This document shows positions 19,145 through 29,966 of a DNA stretch of 64,000 nt, one piece after another. Both the position numbers and the translations under genes were made by a program. Source of the DNA: Acidobacteriota bacterium. Lineage in GTDB: Bacteria > Acidobacteriota > Blastocatellia > Pyrinomonadales > Pyrinomonadaceae. The first letter of the stretch is position 1; the number at the start of each line of letters is the position of its first letter. The notes under the pieces were generated by a model, which was not told the DNA's origin, did not search any database, and saw nothing but the letters and a program-made list of their open reading frames with translations. The stretch spans positions 62,001 through 126,000 of the forward strand of contig JAIVJV010000003.1 in the NCBI GenBank assembly GCA_020199835.1, given 5' to 3'.

Positions 19145-19324
19145 AAACAAAACTCCCCCTGGCGTTCGCGTTAATGTTGTTCTCGGCTGTTGACGGTCAA
19201 TCGCAGTCTGAACCATGGCTGCGGTACATGGTTAAGGGCGACAATCAAGTTTATTCCCGCTACGAAGGACGGAAAGAACGTCTCGATGTGGCTGCAACTC
19301 GAATATAACTTCAACCTCTACTGA
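19141..19324 (+). pseudogene. Remnant of a TonB-like (energy transducer) gene
   Basis: A GTG in a GTGA overlap with the deacetylase stop opens a 55-codon frame with a signal-peptide-like start (KTKLPLAFALMLFSAV, then GQSQ), ending at 19308. In the +1 frame the last 30 codons read IKFIPATKDGKNVSMWLQ followed by LEYNFNLY and TGA at 19322. That matches the end of TonB C-terminal domains, where a KWRFxPAxKDGxPV strand precedes a final VxVxIxFxLY. The two parts are in different frames and the middle of the protein is absent, so this looks like a deleted and frameshifted gene. Confidence 0.5.
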
Positions 19325-19330
19325 CGCTGA

Positions 19331-20354
<1,024 letters not shown>

Positions 20355-20374
<20 letters not shown>

Positions 20375-21380
20375 AGAGCAGTCAACACCGTTGCCGGTGA
20401 TGCGCGAAACGCTCGTCAGCGTACGTGGCCTCGTGAAGCATTTTCCGGTCGAAGGTTCGGATGAAGTCGTACGCGCGGTTGACGGTGTTTCATTCGACAT
20501 CTTCGCGGGCGAAACGTTGGGACTCGTCGGTGAGTCAGGTTGCGGCAAGTCAACTGTAGGCCGTTGTCTGCTGCGTTTGATTGAACCAACCGCCGGCGAG
20601 ATTTTGTTTGCCGGCGAGGATGTAACCTCGCTGGACAAAAAACGATTGCGACGGCTTCGACGCGAGATGCAGATCATCTTTCAGGATCCTTACGCCTCGC
20701 TGAACCCGCGCATGAAAGTCGGTGACATCATTGGCGAGCCCCTCATCATTCACAACGAGGGAACGAAAAGCGAACGTCGCGATCGCGTCGCGTCGTTGTT
20801 GCGCCGCGTCGGACTCGATCCCGATTACATGAATCGTTACGCACACGAGTTCTCGGGCGGACAACGGCAGCGCATCGGCGTCGCGCGCAGTCTCGCGTTG
20901 AATCCGAAGTTGATCGTTGCTGACGAACCGGTTTCCGCGTTGGACGTCTCGGTACAGGCGCAGGTGGTGAATCTGTTACAGGAGCTTCAGGAAGAGTTCA
21001 AACTCACTTACCTCTTCATCTCGCATGGTCTGGCGGTGGTTGAACACATCTCGACGCGCGTGGCCGTGATGTACCTGGGCCGCATCGTTGAGATCGCGGA
21101 TGCGGCGGAGCTTTACGCGCGCCCGTTGCATCCGTACACGCAGGCTCTGCTTTCGGCGATACCGATTCCGGATCCGCGTCAGAAACGAAAACGAATTATC
21201 CTGCAAGGCGACGTGCCGACGCCGATCAATCCACCATCGGGTTGCCGCTTTCGCACGCGTTGTCCCCTCGCGATCGAAGAGTGTGCGCAAATCGATCCGG
21301 AGTTGCGCGAAGTATCGCCGGGACATCACGTCGCGTGCATACGCGTACCGGGTTGGACCGACGCTCCGCCGGGATTCTGA
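20355..21380 (+). CDS. Oligopeptide/dipeptide ABC transporter ATP-binding protein, OppF/DppF type
   Basis: Second ATPase of the peptide importer; OppD and OppF form a heterodimer. Walker [11 protein letters not shown]-loop [19 protein letters not shown], signature [19 protein letters not shown], Walker [15 protein letters not shown] and the H-loop [11 protein letters not shown] are present. H-loop residues read SHGL rather than the usual SHDL. The C-terminus again has the [14 protein letters not shown] cysteine region. ATG at 20355 is used; an adjacent GTG three bases upstream is possible. It overlaps the end of the OppD-type gene and is followed by 79 bp and the Yip1-like gene. Confidence 0.93.
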
Positions 21381-21459
21381 AACCTTGATGCGTTTTCAGG
21401 CGTATCAGCGCGTATCAACGAAGCAACAACAACACCAAACCTCTCATAGGAGAAAACTG

Positions 21460-22470
21460 ATGAGCGCTCCCCAGGACCCAAACTTCCAGGCGCCACCGCC
21501 GCCCGCAACTCCCGAAGTTGAGCCACAAGCAGCACGAGCCACCCACTTAAGACCGTTTGCAATCGGGGCGTTTGCGCTGGGTTTGATCTTTGTAGTTGGC
21601 GGAATCGCCAAGTTTCTGCCGGGAGGTCTCGGCACCGGCGCCGCGCTTTGTTTTCTGGGCCTTCTCGTTTTTGCGTTGAGCTTTATCCGGATGCCGCTGG
21701 TGGCGGATTCTGAACGTCCGCTGTCGTGGTTTGAAAAAGTCACGGGAGTTTTTTATGAACCGGCGCGCGTGTTTCGCAATCTGCGCGTTCATCCGTATTG
21801 GATCGGAGCTTTTCTCACCATTTGGGTCCTGACGGTGATTTACTCGACTGCGTTCATACAACGAATCACACCTGAGCGGATCACCGACTACACCACCGAA
21901 AAGATCGCGCAGATGGGACCACCGTTCGCGCCGCCGCCGGAAATGATAGACAGGATGCGCAATGACCAACTGGAGTCGTTGAAGAGTCCAGTGCAACGAG
22001 TCGGCTCAGCGTTCAGGTCGGCGGTGGGAATATTCGTGTTCGGCACGATTGCCGCGGGGCTCGCCTTGCTGGGCGTGTTGGTGTTTGGTGGACGAATCAA
22101 CTTCTGGCAGGTGATGGCGGTAACGTTTTATTCCGTCTTACCCGTGGTCGCGGTTCAAAAGATACTCGGGCTGGTGATTCTCTACTTGAAGTCGCCCGAT
22201 GACCTGCACCCGATTCTCAACCAGGAAACCACGCTCCAGGACAACCTCGGAATTCTGTTTTCACCCGCGGAGCATCCGATACTGTTTGTGTTGGCGAGTT
22301 TTATCGGATTGACGTCGTTCTACGGGCTGTGGTTGCGCGCAAAAGGATTACACTGGGGCGGAACGAAAGTGAGTAAAGGCACAGGGTGGGGCGTCGCGAT
22401 TATGTTGTGGGTGTTGATTCTGATCGTTGCGACGATCTTCACCGCGCTCTTCCCCGGCTTTATCTCGTAA
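21460..22470 (+). CDS. Yip1-like integral membrane protein
   Basis: A 336-residue polytopic membrane protein resembling the bacterial YIP1 family, function unknown. A cytosolic Pro-rich N-terminus (about 1-28) leads to helices at about 30-75, then a segment SWFEKVTGVFYEPARVFRNL, typical at the start of the Yip1 domain, and further helices near 105-125, 190-215, 220-250, 275-295 and 310-335. The ATG follows TAGGAGAAAACTG, a good ribosome binding site. The frame is open to 21088 inside the OppF gene but that part is only an overlapping shadow. It converges on the efflux operon with a 10 bp gap. Confidence 0.75.
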   Translation: MSAPQDPNFQAPPPPATPEVEPQAARATHLRPFAIGAFALGLIFVVGGIAKFLPGGLGTGAALCFLGLLVFALSFIRMPLVADSERPLSWFEKVTGVFYEPARVFRNLRVHPYWIGAFLTIWVLTVIYSTAFIQRITPERITDYTTEKIAQMGPPFAPPPEMIDRMRNDQLESLKSPVQRVGSAFRSAVGIFVFGTIAAGLALLGVLVFGGRINFWQVMAVTFYSVLPVVAVQKILGLVILYLKSPDDLHPILNQETTLQDNLGILFSPAEHPILFVLASFIGLTSFYGLWLRAKGLHWGGTKVSKGTGWGVAIMLWVLILIVATIFTALFPGFIS

Positions 22471-22480
22471 GCCGCGAGCG

Positions 22481-23737
22481 CTACTCGTAACGGAGTGATT
22501 CAATAGGATCGAGACGGGCTGCTTTCCATGCCGGCCACAGACCGAACACGAGGCCGATGCCGACACTGGCGAGCAGCCCGCCGATAGGCGCCCAGAGCGG
22601 AACGTAAGATGGCAGCAACAACCGCAACAGCAACGTCAGTCCCCAACCGATCGATAGACCAACAACTCCTCCCAATCCGGTCAACGTCGCCGCCTCAATC
22701 AAAAACTGCCACATGATGTCGGCTCGCCGCGCGCCGATCGCTTTGCGCACGCCGATCTCGCGCGTGCGTTCAGTGACGGACACGAGCATGATGTTCATCA
22801 CACCAATTCCACCGACCATCAATCCAACCGAAGAGATCACGACCATCGCAATCGCGAGACCCGCCGTGATCGAACGGAAGTTATCGAGAATGCTTTCGGA
22901 CGTCTCCATACCGAAGTTGTCGTTTGCGGCAAACGGCACCTGACGGCGCACACGCAACGTGTCGCGCACCTGGTCCTTTGCTTCTTCCATCAGGCCCGCA
23001 CGCGCCACCGCGAGAATGTAGATGTCATCGGCGTTTGGCTTGAGTTTCTGGGCCACGTTGAAAGGCACATAGATGACGTTGTTCTGATCGTCACTGCCGC
23101 CACCGATGAGAAACTGTTCTCGTTGCTCGAGCACTCCAACGACGCGAAACTCCTGCGGGCCGATCTTGATCGTTTGGGCCAGCGGCGATCCGATCTTGAA
23201 AAAATCATCCGCGACTTTCGAACCGACCACGCACACCAGTTGATTCGTGTCATTCTCCGTCTGCGTGAAAAAGCGGCCCTCGGAGATCACCTGCGTGCCC
23301 GCTTTTTCAAATTCCGGCAACGTGCCCTGAAGAGCCACTTGCGCCGACGTCTTGCCGCCGCCCGAAACCATCAGTTTCTGTCCGAAAGGATTGTTGGTGA
23401 TGTCGAGGAAGGGAACGGAAAGTTCGATTGCGGGCAAACTCTGTAGCGCGATCGCGTCGTCGTACGTCAACTCTTTGCGCATGCGCTCTTCGCGCGATCT
23501 GCGGCCGATTTGGATGCCGGGACTGAACTTGCTGATGTAAATCGAGCGCGTCCCGAACGATTCAACCTCGCGCGTGACTGACACGTCGATGCCGCTGATG
23601 ATCGACGCGATCAGCATGACGGTGATGATGCCGATGACGACGCCAAAGACGGTCAGGAACGAGCGCAGTTTGTTGGCGCGCAATGTGGCGAGGGCCATCT
23701 TGAGGTTCTCGTAAATGTCGCTTCGCAGGATTCGCAT
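22481..23737 (-). CDS. MacB-type ABC transporter permease (fourth in operon)
   Basis: Mechanotransmission-type permease (FtsX/MacB superfamily) without fused ATPase. One N-terminal helix after ATLRANKLRSFLTVFGVVIG is followed by a large periplasmic MacB core domain (about 45-280) and three C-terminal helices, with the family strings MVGGIGVMNIMLVSVTERTREIGVRKAIGARR and LWPAWKAARLDPIESLRYE (each longer than written here in part). Length 418. It ends the operon and lies five bases after the third permease. About a third of its residues look shared with the other three permeases, so they are paralogues. Substrate unknown; partners should be the single ATPase and adaptor upstream. Confidence 0.9.
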   Translation of the reverse strand: MRILRSDIYENLKMALATLRANKLRSFLTVFGVVIGIITVMLIASIISGIDVSVTREVESFGTRSIYISKFSPGIQIGRRSREERMRKELTYDDAIALQSLPAIELSVPFLDITNNPFGQKLMVSGGGKTSAQVALQGTLPEFEKAGTQVISEGRFFTQTENDTNQLVCVVGSKVADDFFKIGSPLAQTIKIGPQEFRVVGVLEQREQFLIGGGSDDQNNVIYVPFNVAQKLKPNADDIYILAVARAGLMEEAKDQVRDTLRVRRQVPFAANDNFGMETSESILDNFRSITAGLAIAMVVISSVGLMVGGIGVMNIMLVSVTERTREIGVRKAIGARRADIMWQFLIEAATLTGLGGVVGLSIGWGLTLLLRLLLPSYVPLWAPIGGLLASVGIGLVFGLWPAWKAARLDPIESLRYE

Positions 23738-23742
23738 CGTCG

Positions 23743-24981
23743 TTAGTCGGCCCTCAAGGCTTCAATCGGATCGAGTCTCGCTGCTTTCCACGCCGGAAAG
23801 ATACCCGAAGCAACACCGGCACCGCCCGAGGCTGCGAGCGCGCCGAGAATCGCGAGAATCGATAAATAAGTGGGAAAAAACCACCACGTCACAATCGCGC
23901 CCACAACCCACGCGAGAAAGATCCCCACAGCGCCGCCGATGATCGCAAGTGTTACGGCCTCGACCAAAAACTGTTTCAAGATATCCATCTGCCGCGCCCC
24001 CAGAGATTTTCTGATACCGATCTCCTTCGTGCGTTCAGTAACGGACACGAGCATGATGTTCATGATCACGATCGCGCCAACGATGAGTGCGATGCCCGGC
24101 ACGGCGATCGCGACGATAAAGATCGTGCCGAAGATCCGATCGCGCAGGCCGGTGATGGCGTCAGGCGTCACGATACCGAAGTTGTCTTTTTCGTTTGGAC
24201 CAAGTTTGCGACGCACGCGCATGAGAAAGCGCGATTCGTCGACGGCGTCGTTGAACTGCTCATCGGTGATGGAAGTGGCGATGAAGTAGAGCGAGCGCTG
24301 CCGGATCAACCCACCGTAGTTGACGGAATAAGTTTTCAAGGGAATAACGATAAACGTGTCCTGTGGAATACCGAAGACGGTTCCTTTTGCGGCTTCGACG
24401 CCGATCACGCGATACGGTAAACCGCGGATCGTGATCTCCTGGCCTATCGAATTACCGCTGGGAAAAAGCTTGTTCGCCACGTCGGCGCCGATGTAGGCGA
24501 CGCGTGCGGCGCTCTCGTTTTCAGGTTCGGCGAGGAAACGTCCCTCAGCGACGTCGCGGTTCTCGATGTCGACGCAGTTGGCGGTGGCGCCGGAGACGAA
24601 AACGTCTTCGAGTACTTCGTCACCGCGTTTCACTTCAGACGGAGTACCGCGGGCGCGCGCGCCGATCTTGCCGATGAGTTGCGCGCGTTCTCTGAGGTAG
24701 TCGTAATCGTCCAACGTGAGCTCTTTGTTACGGCGTTGCGCGGCGGCGATCGTGTCAGTGTCTTTGAAGTCTTCGAGTGGATTAAAGCGTTGGACCGTAA
24801 ACGACTTCGCGCCTATGCCGGCGATCTTTTCGTCAACGTAACGGTTGAAACCTTCGATTAGCGAAACGACCACGACGAACGCCGTCACGCCCACGATCAT
24901 GCCGAGCAGTGTCAGTGCCGAGCGCAACTTGTGCGCCCATATCGCAGCGAGCGCGAGTTTGAGAGTCTCGATGAACTTCAC
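23743..24981 (-). CDS. MacB-type ABC transporter permease (third in operon)
   Basis: A 412-residue paralogue of the neighbouring permeases: N-terminal helix in LALAAIWAHKLRSALTLLG, periplasmic core domain, and three C-terminal helices with NIMLVSVTERTKEIGIRKS and FPAWKAARLDPIEALRAD. Its periplasmic domain differs from the others (FNRYVDEKIAGIGAKSF near the start; a Cys in ATANCVDIENRDV), which may mean a different binding surface. The gene starts 115 bp after the stop of the second permease; that gap contains a REP-type doublet, the only sizeable break in the operon, so expression of the last two permeases may differ from the first four genes. Confidence 0.9.
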   Translation of the reverse strand: MKFIETLKLALAAIWAHKLRSALTLLGMIVGVTAFVVVVSLIEGFNRYVDEKIAGIGAKSFTVQRFNPLEDFKDTDTIAAAQRRNKELTLDDYDYLRERAQLIGKIGARARGTPSEVKRGDEVLEDVFVSGATANCVDIENRDVAEGRFLAEPENESAARVAYIGADVANKLFPSGNSIGQEITIRGLPYRVIGVEAAKGTVFGIPQDTFIVIPLKTYSVNYGGLIRQRSLYFIATSITDEQFNDAVDESRFLMRVRRKLGPNEKDNFGIVTPDAITGLRDRIFGTIFIVAIAVPGIALIVGAIVIMNIMLVSVTERTKEIGIRKSLGARQMDILKQFLVEAVTLAIIGGAVGIFLAWVVGAIVTWWFFPTYLSILAILGALAASGGAGVASGIFPAWKAARLDPIEALRAD

Positions 24982-25010
24982 AGGTTACTTAGACTACACT
25001 CCTGATTCCT

Positions 25011-25087
25011 GGGACCGCAGGCGTCTCGCCTGCATCTATCGCGGGAGAGCTACCACCGAGGATTGCAGGCGAGACGCCTGCGGTCTC
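25011..25087. repeat. REP-type palindrome doublet (copy 2)
   Basis: Arms 25011-25033 and 25065-25087 contain the same GCAGGCGnnnCGCCTGC palindrome as the copy at 3692-3767 and the same outer GGGACC, inverted around about 31 bp of unrelated loop. It sits between the second and third permease genes of the efflux operon and would be transcribed as two adjacent hairpins. Confidence 0.85.
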
Positions 25088-25095
25088 AGGGAAGT

Positions 25096-26337
25096 CTATT
25101 CCCAGCGCAGGGCGTCGATGGGGTTCAGACGCGCGGCTTTCCACGCGGGCCACAAGCCAAAAATAATACCGACAGCGGCGGAAATGCCAACGCCCAGGCC
25201 GATGGCCCACAGTGGAACGTAAGCCGGCAGCGGCGAGTACCTGTTCATCAACAGGCTCGCAATCTCACCGACCGCCAGTCCTGCCAGTCCGCCAATCGCC
25301 GTCAACACGACCGCCTCGATCAAAAACTGCGACAGAATATTCAACCTCGTCGCGCCGACGGCCTTGCGCACGCCGATCTCCTTGGTCCGTTCCGTGACTG
25401 ACACCAGCATGATATTCATAACGCCGATTCCGCCAATCATCAACGCCACGAATGAAATTGACGTGAGCACGAGGGCGGTTGCTCCGGTCAGTTGGTTGTA
25501 CACGTCGAGCAAAGAGTCCTGCGACGAGATGCCGAAATTGTTCGGCGCACCCGCAGGCACCCGACGGCGGCGCCGCAGAATGTCAGCGATCTCGTCCATC
25601 GCAGACTTTACGTAAGCGCGCGAGACCGGCCGTACAATCACGAAGAACACTGATTCCGGAAAAGGACGGTCAGGATAATACTTCTCGTACGTCGTAATGG
25701 GAATGAAAATCGAGTTGTCGCGCGACTGCCCGAAGAAGTTGCCCAACGGCTCCATCACTCCAATGACGCGAAACGGGCTGCCTTCGATGCGGACTTCCTT
25801 ATCGACCGCATCCTCATGCGGAAACAGCGCCTGCTTCACGTCCACGCCGATGATCACAACGTTGGACCGGTCCTGCATGTCGATTTCGCTGATGAATCGC
25901 CCGCTGCCGACGTATTGGCTGTGAACAAATTCGTAGTACGGCGTGACGCCAAACAGGATCGGCGTGTCGGTCTGTTTGTCCTGGTAACGCATCGTCGCTG
26001 ACAGCAGGCGCTGAATCGGTGAGACGCCGGCGATCGACGGCGCTTCCGTACGCAGCGCTTCAGCGTCTTCCATCGTCAGGTCTTTGCGATGGATCTCTTC
26101 CGGTCCGGGCGGACGTCCAAAGCTCGGTTCAAACTTCGAAACAAAGATTGTGTTTGAGCCCAGTGATTCGATCTGGTCCGCGAACGCTTTGTTGAGACCC
26201 TGAATGATCGACACCATGAAGATCACGGTGACAACGCCGACACTGACGCCGAGGATCGTCAACGCCGAGCGCAGTTTGTTGGTACGCAACGTGTCGAACG
26301 CCATCAACGCGGATTCTTTGACGTCTTCGAATCTCAT
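25096..26337 (-). CDS. MacB-type ABC transporter permease (second in operon)
   Basis: A 413-residue paralogue: helix after MAFDTLRTNKLRSALTILG, periplasmic core with KFEPSFGRPPGPEEIHRKDL, and C-terminal helices with GGIGVMNIMLVSVTERTKE and LWPAWKAARLNPIDALRWE. The ATG at 26337 starts MRFEDVKESAL and forms an ATGA overlap with the stop of the preceding permease; the frame is open 45 bp further up but without good start context. Coupling to the first permease suggests the two are made in equal amounts and could form a heterodimer. Confidence 0.9.
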   Translation of the reverse strand: MRFEDVKESALMAFDTLRTNKLRSALTILGVSVGVVTVIFMVSIIQGLNKAFADQIESLGSNTIFVSKFEPSFGRPPGPEEIHRKDLTMEDAEALRTEAPSIAGVSPIQRLLSATMRYQDKQTDTPILFGVTPYYEFVHSQYVGSGRFISEIDMQDRSNVVIIGVDVKQALFPHEDAVDKEVRIEGSPFRVIGVMEPLGNFFGQSRDNSIFIPITTYEKYYPDRPFPESVFFVIVRPVSRAYVKSAMDEIADILRRRRRVPAGAPNNFGISSQDSLLDVYNQLTGATALVLTSISFVALMIGGIGVMNIMLVSVTERTKEIGVRKAVGATRLNILSQFLIEAVVLTAIGGLAGLAVGEIASLLMNRYSPLPAYVPLWAIGLGVGISAAVGIIFGLWPAWKAARLNPIDALRWE

Positions 26338-27674
26338 TCGGCCCTCAGTGCTTCGATCGGATCGAGTTTCGCCGCACGCCACGCCGGCCAGAGTCCGCTG
26401 ACTATTCCTACAACCGACGAAACTCCAACACCCAAAACGGCCGACGCGACGCTCACAAGCAACGGAAATCCGATCAGTGCGGAGATAATGTAAGCCAGCC
26501 CGAAACCGGTGCCCACGCCGATCGCGCCGCCAAGGGCCGTGACAGTCACGGCTTCGATCAAAAACTGCGTCAGGATGTCTTTGCGGCGGGCGCCGATGGC
26601 TTTGCGAATCCCGATCTCCTTGGTCCTTTCCGTAACCGACACGAGCATGATGTTCATCACCACGATGCCGCCGACTACGAGCGAGATCGCAGCCACGCCA
26701 ATCGTCACAATGTAGATGTTGGAAGTCGCGGAGCCATACAGATTCAAAAACACGTCCTGCGTCTCGAGCGAGAAGCCTTCGTCTTCAACTTCGCCCATCG
26801 CGAGGCCACGCCGGCCGCGCATGATGGTCCTGACCTGATCTTCCGCCGCTTCGAGTTGCTCGGCAGCGGGCACCTGAACGAACACGACCAGCGAGCGCCG
26901 TCCGCCGTAAGCTTTCTGGTAAGTCGAATAGGGAATGTAGATGACGTTGTCGCGCGAGAACCCGAAGATCGAACCGAGCGGCTCGAGCACGCCGATAACC
27001 AGATACGGCCGGCCGTCGATGCGAACCTCTTTCCCGACTGCTTGATCCGCGGGCGCGTCGCCGAAGAGGTTCACCAACATGTCTGAACCAATCACGCAGA
27101 TCTCGCGTCCTGACGCGCCTTCGCTTTCGGTCCAGATGCGACCTACGTCGATGCTCACGCCGTCGATGTCAAACATCGTCAACGGCTCGACGCCGCGAAT
27201 GCGAACGTTCTCCGCCTTCTGGTCCTGGTACTTGACTGTCTCGACGGCGTTCGCGGCGATTCCGACGCGCCAGCACGACGTACACAAACGCGCGATCGCT
27301 TGCGCGTCTTCATGCGTCACGTCCTTGCGGCGATTGAACTTGATGAACTCTTCGCGCGATTTAATGATCTGCGGGTTCTTCGAGATCGTGAAGACGGTCG
27401 AGCCTTGCGAAGAAAAAGTCTGCGCGACTGTTTGATCGAGACCTTTAATGATCGTTACGACAGCGATCACGGCCGTCACGCCGACGACGATGCCCATCAG
27501 CGTCAATGCAGTGCGCAAAAGGTTGGCGCGCAAACTTCCGGTGGCGACGCGAAAGGCTTCCCAAACTGCGGTGAGACGCAAAACCGACAGTGACCTGATT
27601 CGGGCGGGAACGACAGCGCGAGCAACTGTGTAGCGCTGTGGCCGTGAGTCGTGCCCGCCACTTCGCTCCATCAT
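26334..27674 (-). CDS. MacB-type ABC transporter permease (first in operon)
   Basis: A 446-residue paralogue with an N-terminal extension of about 40 residues rich in Arg before the helix region SLRANLLRTALTLMGIVVG. The periplasmic core has ISKNPQIIKSREEFIKFNRR and a Cys pair in IARLCTSCWRV that the other copies lack. C-terminal strings: IVVMNIMLVSVTERTKEIG and LWPAWRAAKLDPIEALRAE. It starts seven bases after the ATPase stop and its own stop overlaps the next permease by four bases. A later start within the extension cannot be excluded. Confidence 0.9.
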   Translation of the reverse strand: MMERSGGHDSRPQRYTVARAVVPARIRSLSVLRLTAVWEAFRVATGSLRANLLRTALTLMGIVVGVTAVIAVVTIIKGLDQTVAQTFSSQGSTVFTISKNPQIIKSREEFIKFNRRKDVTHEDAQAIARLCTSCWRVGIAANAVETVKYQDQKAENVRIRGVEPLTMFDIDGVSIDVGRIWTESEGASGREICVIGSDMLVNLFGDAPADQAVGKEVRIDGRPYLVIGVLEPLGSIFGFSRDNVIYIPYSTYQKAYGGRRSLVVFVQVPAAEQLEAAEDQVRTIMRGRRGLAMGEVEDEGFSLETQDVFLNLYGSATSNIYIVTIGVAAISLVVGGIVVMNIMLVSVTERTKEIGIRKAIGARRKDILTQFLIEAVTVTALGGAIGVGTGFGLAYIISALIGFPLLVSVASAVLGVGVSSVVGIVSGLWPAWRAAKLDPIEALRAE

Positions 27675-27681
27675 GCTGCTC

Positions 27682-28446
27682 CTATCTGATTCTTTCGTCT
27701 TTTTCGATCATGCCGTCGCGAATCGAAATCACGCGATGGGCGCGTTCGGCGATGTCGTGCTCGTGCGTAACGACGATGATGGTGTTGCCTTCAGAGTGCA
27801 GGCGTTCGAAGAGATCCATGATCTCCGCGCTGGTATGCGAGTCGAGCGCTCCGGTCGGTTCGTCGGCCAGCAGAATCGAGGGATGGTTGACGAGCGCGCG
27901 GGCGATCGCGACGCGTTGGCGCTGGCCGCCCGAGAGCTCGTTCGGTTTGTGCGACATGCGGTCCGTGAGATCGACCGCGGTGAGCGCCTGCTTCGCCATC
28001 TCGTGACGTTGCGATGCACTCACGCCGCCGTAGATCAACGGCAGTTCGACGTTGTGCAACGCGGTCGCGCGGGCGAGCAGGTTGAAAGTTTGGAAAACGA
28101 AGCCAACTTCCTGGTTGCGAATACGCGCGAGCTCGTCGTCGTCCATCTCGGAAACGTTTTTGCCGTTAAGCCAATACTGGCCTTGCGTCGGCGTGTCGAG
28201 ACAGCCGATCAGGTTCATCAACGTTGACTTGCCGGAACCGGATGGTCCAATGATGGCGATGTATTCACCGCGTGGAATATCGAAAGAGACGCCGTGCAGC
28301 GCGTGCACTTTTTCCGTGCCCATCTGGTAGGTCTTCCAGATGTCGCGCATGGAGATCAGCATCGACGGATCGTGACCGTCGACCTCAGTCGCCGGTGCGT
28401 TGATCACGTTTTCCGTCGGCGAAAGCGTGACAGTCGCGTCACTCAT
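27682..28446 (-). CDS. ABC transporter ATP-binding protein, MacB/LolD type
   Basis: ATPase energising the FtsX/MacB-type permeases. After a 30-residue N-terminal extension come Walker [10 protein letters not shown] (67-75), the Q-loop [19 protein letters not shown], signature [19 protein letters not shown], Walker [13 protein letters not shown] and VVTHEHDIA with the H-loop His. Length 254. It is the only ATPase in an operon with four permeases, so it should be shared among them. The stop of the adaptor gene and the start here overlap by one base (28446), indicating tight coupling. Confidence 0.94.
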   Translation of the reverse strand: MSDATVTLSPTENVINAPATEVDGHDPSMLISMRDIWKTYQMGTEKVHALHGVSFDIPRGEYIAIIGPSGSGKSTLMNLIGCLDTPTQGQYWLNGKNVSEMDDDELARIRNQEVGFVFQTFNLLARATALHNVELPLIYGGVSASQRHEMAKQALTAVDLTDRMSHKPNELSGGQRQRVAIARALVNHPSILLADEPTGALDSHTSAEIMDLFERLHSEGNTIIVVTHEHDIAERAHRVISIRDGMIEKDERIR

Positions 28447-29966
28447 TAGCTGCCCTCGTTTCCGTTCGCGTTACCGGGTTTTTTGGTCTGCCGTACGACG
28501 GTGGCGCCGTCCTTCAGCGTTTTCAGCACCCGGCTCGGACCACGCACGATCTCCTGCTGGGGTTGCAAGCCGCTCGTGATTTCGATGTCGGCTTCACCTG
28601 TGATACCCGTGGTTACTTCGACAAAGCGCACCTTGTTGCCTTCGACGAGGTAGACGCCTTTTTGCGACTTCGGTTTGTTGTCACCGGGCGAAGCAGGGGG
28701 AACGCTGCCGGCCACGGTTGCCGCCGGAGATGCTCCGGGAGTCGGCGCCTTCTCGACGATCGACTCAAGCGGCACCGCGAGCACGTTGTTCTTCGTGTTG
28801 GTCGTGATGGTCGCGGTCGAGCTCATGCCGGGACGCAGCGAGTTCTGGATGTCTTCCGGCAGTTCGCGCAGTTCGAGAGTGACTTTGAACTCTTTCGCTT
28901 CCTGCACGTTGACGCGGTTTGAAAGTCCGCCCGTCAAATCGGATCGCGAAACCGCGAGCGGGTTTTTCTGTGTCACGACGGCTTTGATCTCTTTGTCGCC
29001 GAGTGCGTCGACTTTGACCATCGCTTGCTGGCCCACCTGAACGATGTTGATTGACGTTTCGTCGACGTTGACTTCGATGTTGATCTGCGACATGTCCGCG
29101 ATCGTCATCAGCGGCGTGGTTGAGAGACCAGCGACGGCGAACTCACCGACGCGCGTGGGAATGTCAGCGACGACGCCGTTCAGGGGTGACAACTGCGTGG
29201 CTTTTGAGCGTTGGCTCGTTTGTCCGCGTAGCATCGCCTGTTGCTGGTTGGCGCGCATCTCGGACGACTTAATGCTGGTCTGCGCCTCTTTCACCGCGAT
29301 GCGTTGCTGGTTCGCGCGCTCAGTGGCCTCTTTAACCGCGATCCTCTGGGCTTCGAGATTTGCTTTTGCGGTTTCGAGAGCGATCTTGGCAGTCTCGAAA
29401 CGATCGCGAGCCTGGTCATATTCCATGCGTGACGAGACGCCGGCTTCGATCAATTCCGTGTAGCGCTTGAGTTCGCGTTGCGCGGTATTCAATTCGACCT
29501 GCGCGCGATCGACGTTGGTTTGAAAAGCGACGACTTGTTGTCTGGCTGAGGCGACTGATGCTTCGGCGACGACGAGCCCTTGTTGGGCCTGGTTGACGGC
29601 GTTGCGGGCGTTTTGCACGTCGTTTAGTGACGCCTGCGTGGCGGCCCATTGAGCCTCCTGGTTTGATTGCAACTGAGTCGGGTCTATGCGGACCAGTGGC
29701 TTGCCCTTTATGACCTGGTCACCGGGGTTGACGTAAATCTCTTCGATGCGACCGGGAACCTCGCTCGTGAGTTTGATGTAGCGGACGGGGCGGATCTCGC
29801 CGGAGGCGGTAACTGTTTGTTTTAGTTCGGGCCTGGTCTCGATCTTCACAGTGACGACTTCGGGCTCATCTTTGCGGGTGGCGACTACGCTGACAACCAC
29901 GATGGTTGCGAGCACAACCACGGCGACCACGCCAATGATAATCTTCTTTTTACGACTCAGTGCCAT
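28446..29966 (-). CDS. Periplasmic adaptor (HlyD/MacA, RND-type membrane fusion protein)
   Basis: Inner-membrane-anchored adaptor that links the permeases to an outer-membrane channel. A single N-terminal helix ([20 protein letters not shown], about 8-28) precedes a beta-barrel strand, the biotinyl-lipoyl half motif [20 protein letters not shown], a long coiled coil (about 95-255, with several near-repeats of AxxRIAVKEA), the second lipoyl half with [17 protein letters not shown], and a membrane-proximal domain ending [11 protein letters not shown] Pro/Ala insert lies near 415-435. The ATG follows AAGGAACTCAAAGA. No TolC-type gene is present in the window. First gene of the operon. Confidence 0.93.
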   Translation of the reverse strand: MALSRKKKIIIGVVAVVVLATIVVVSVVATRKDEPEVVTVKIETRPELKQTVTASGEIRPVRYIKLTSEVPGRIEEIYVNPGDQVIKGKPLVRIDPTQLQSNQEAQWAATQASLNDVQNARNAVNQAQQGLVVAEASVASARQQVVAFQTNVDRAQVELNTAQRELKRYTELIEAGVSSRMEYDQARDRFETAKIALETAKANLEAQRIAVKEATERANQQRIAVKEAQTSIKSSEMRANQQQAMLRGQTSQRSKATQLSPLNGVVADIPTRVGEFAVAGLSTTPLMTIADMSQINIEVNVDETSINIVQVGQQAMVKVDALGDKEIKAVVTQKNPLAVSRSDLTGGLSNRVNVQEAKEFKVTLELRELPEDIQNSLRPGMSSTATITTNTKNNVLAVPLESIVEKAPTPGASPAATVAGSVPPASPGDNKPKSQKGVYLVEGNKVRFVEVTTGITGEADIEITSGLQPQQEIVRGPSRVLKTLKDGATVVRQTKKPGNANGNEGS

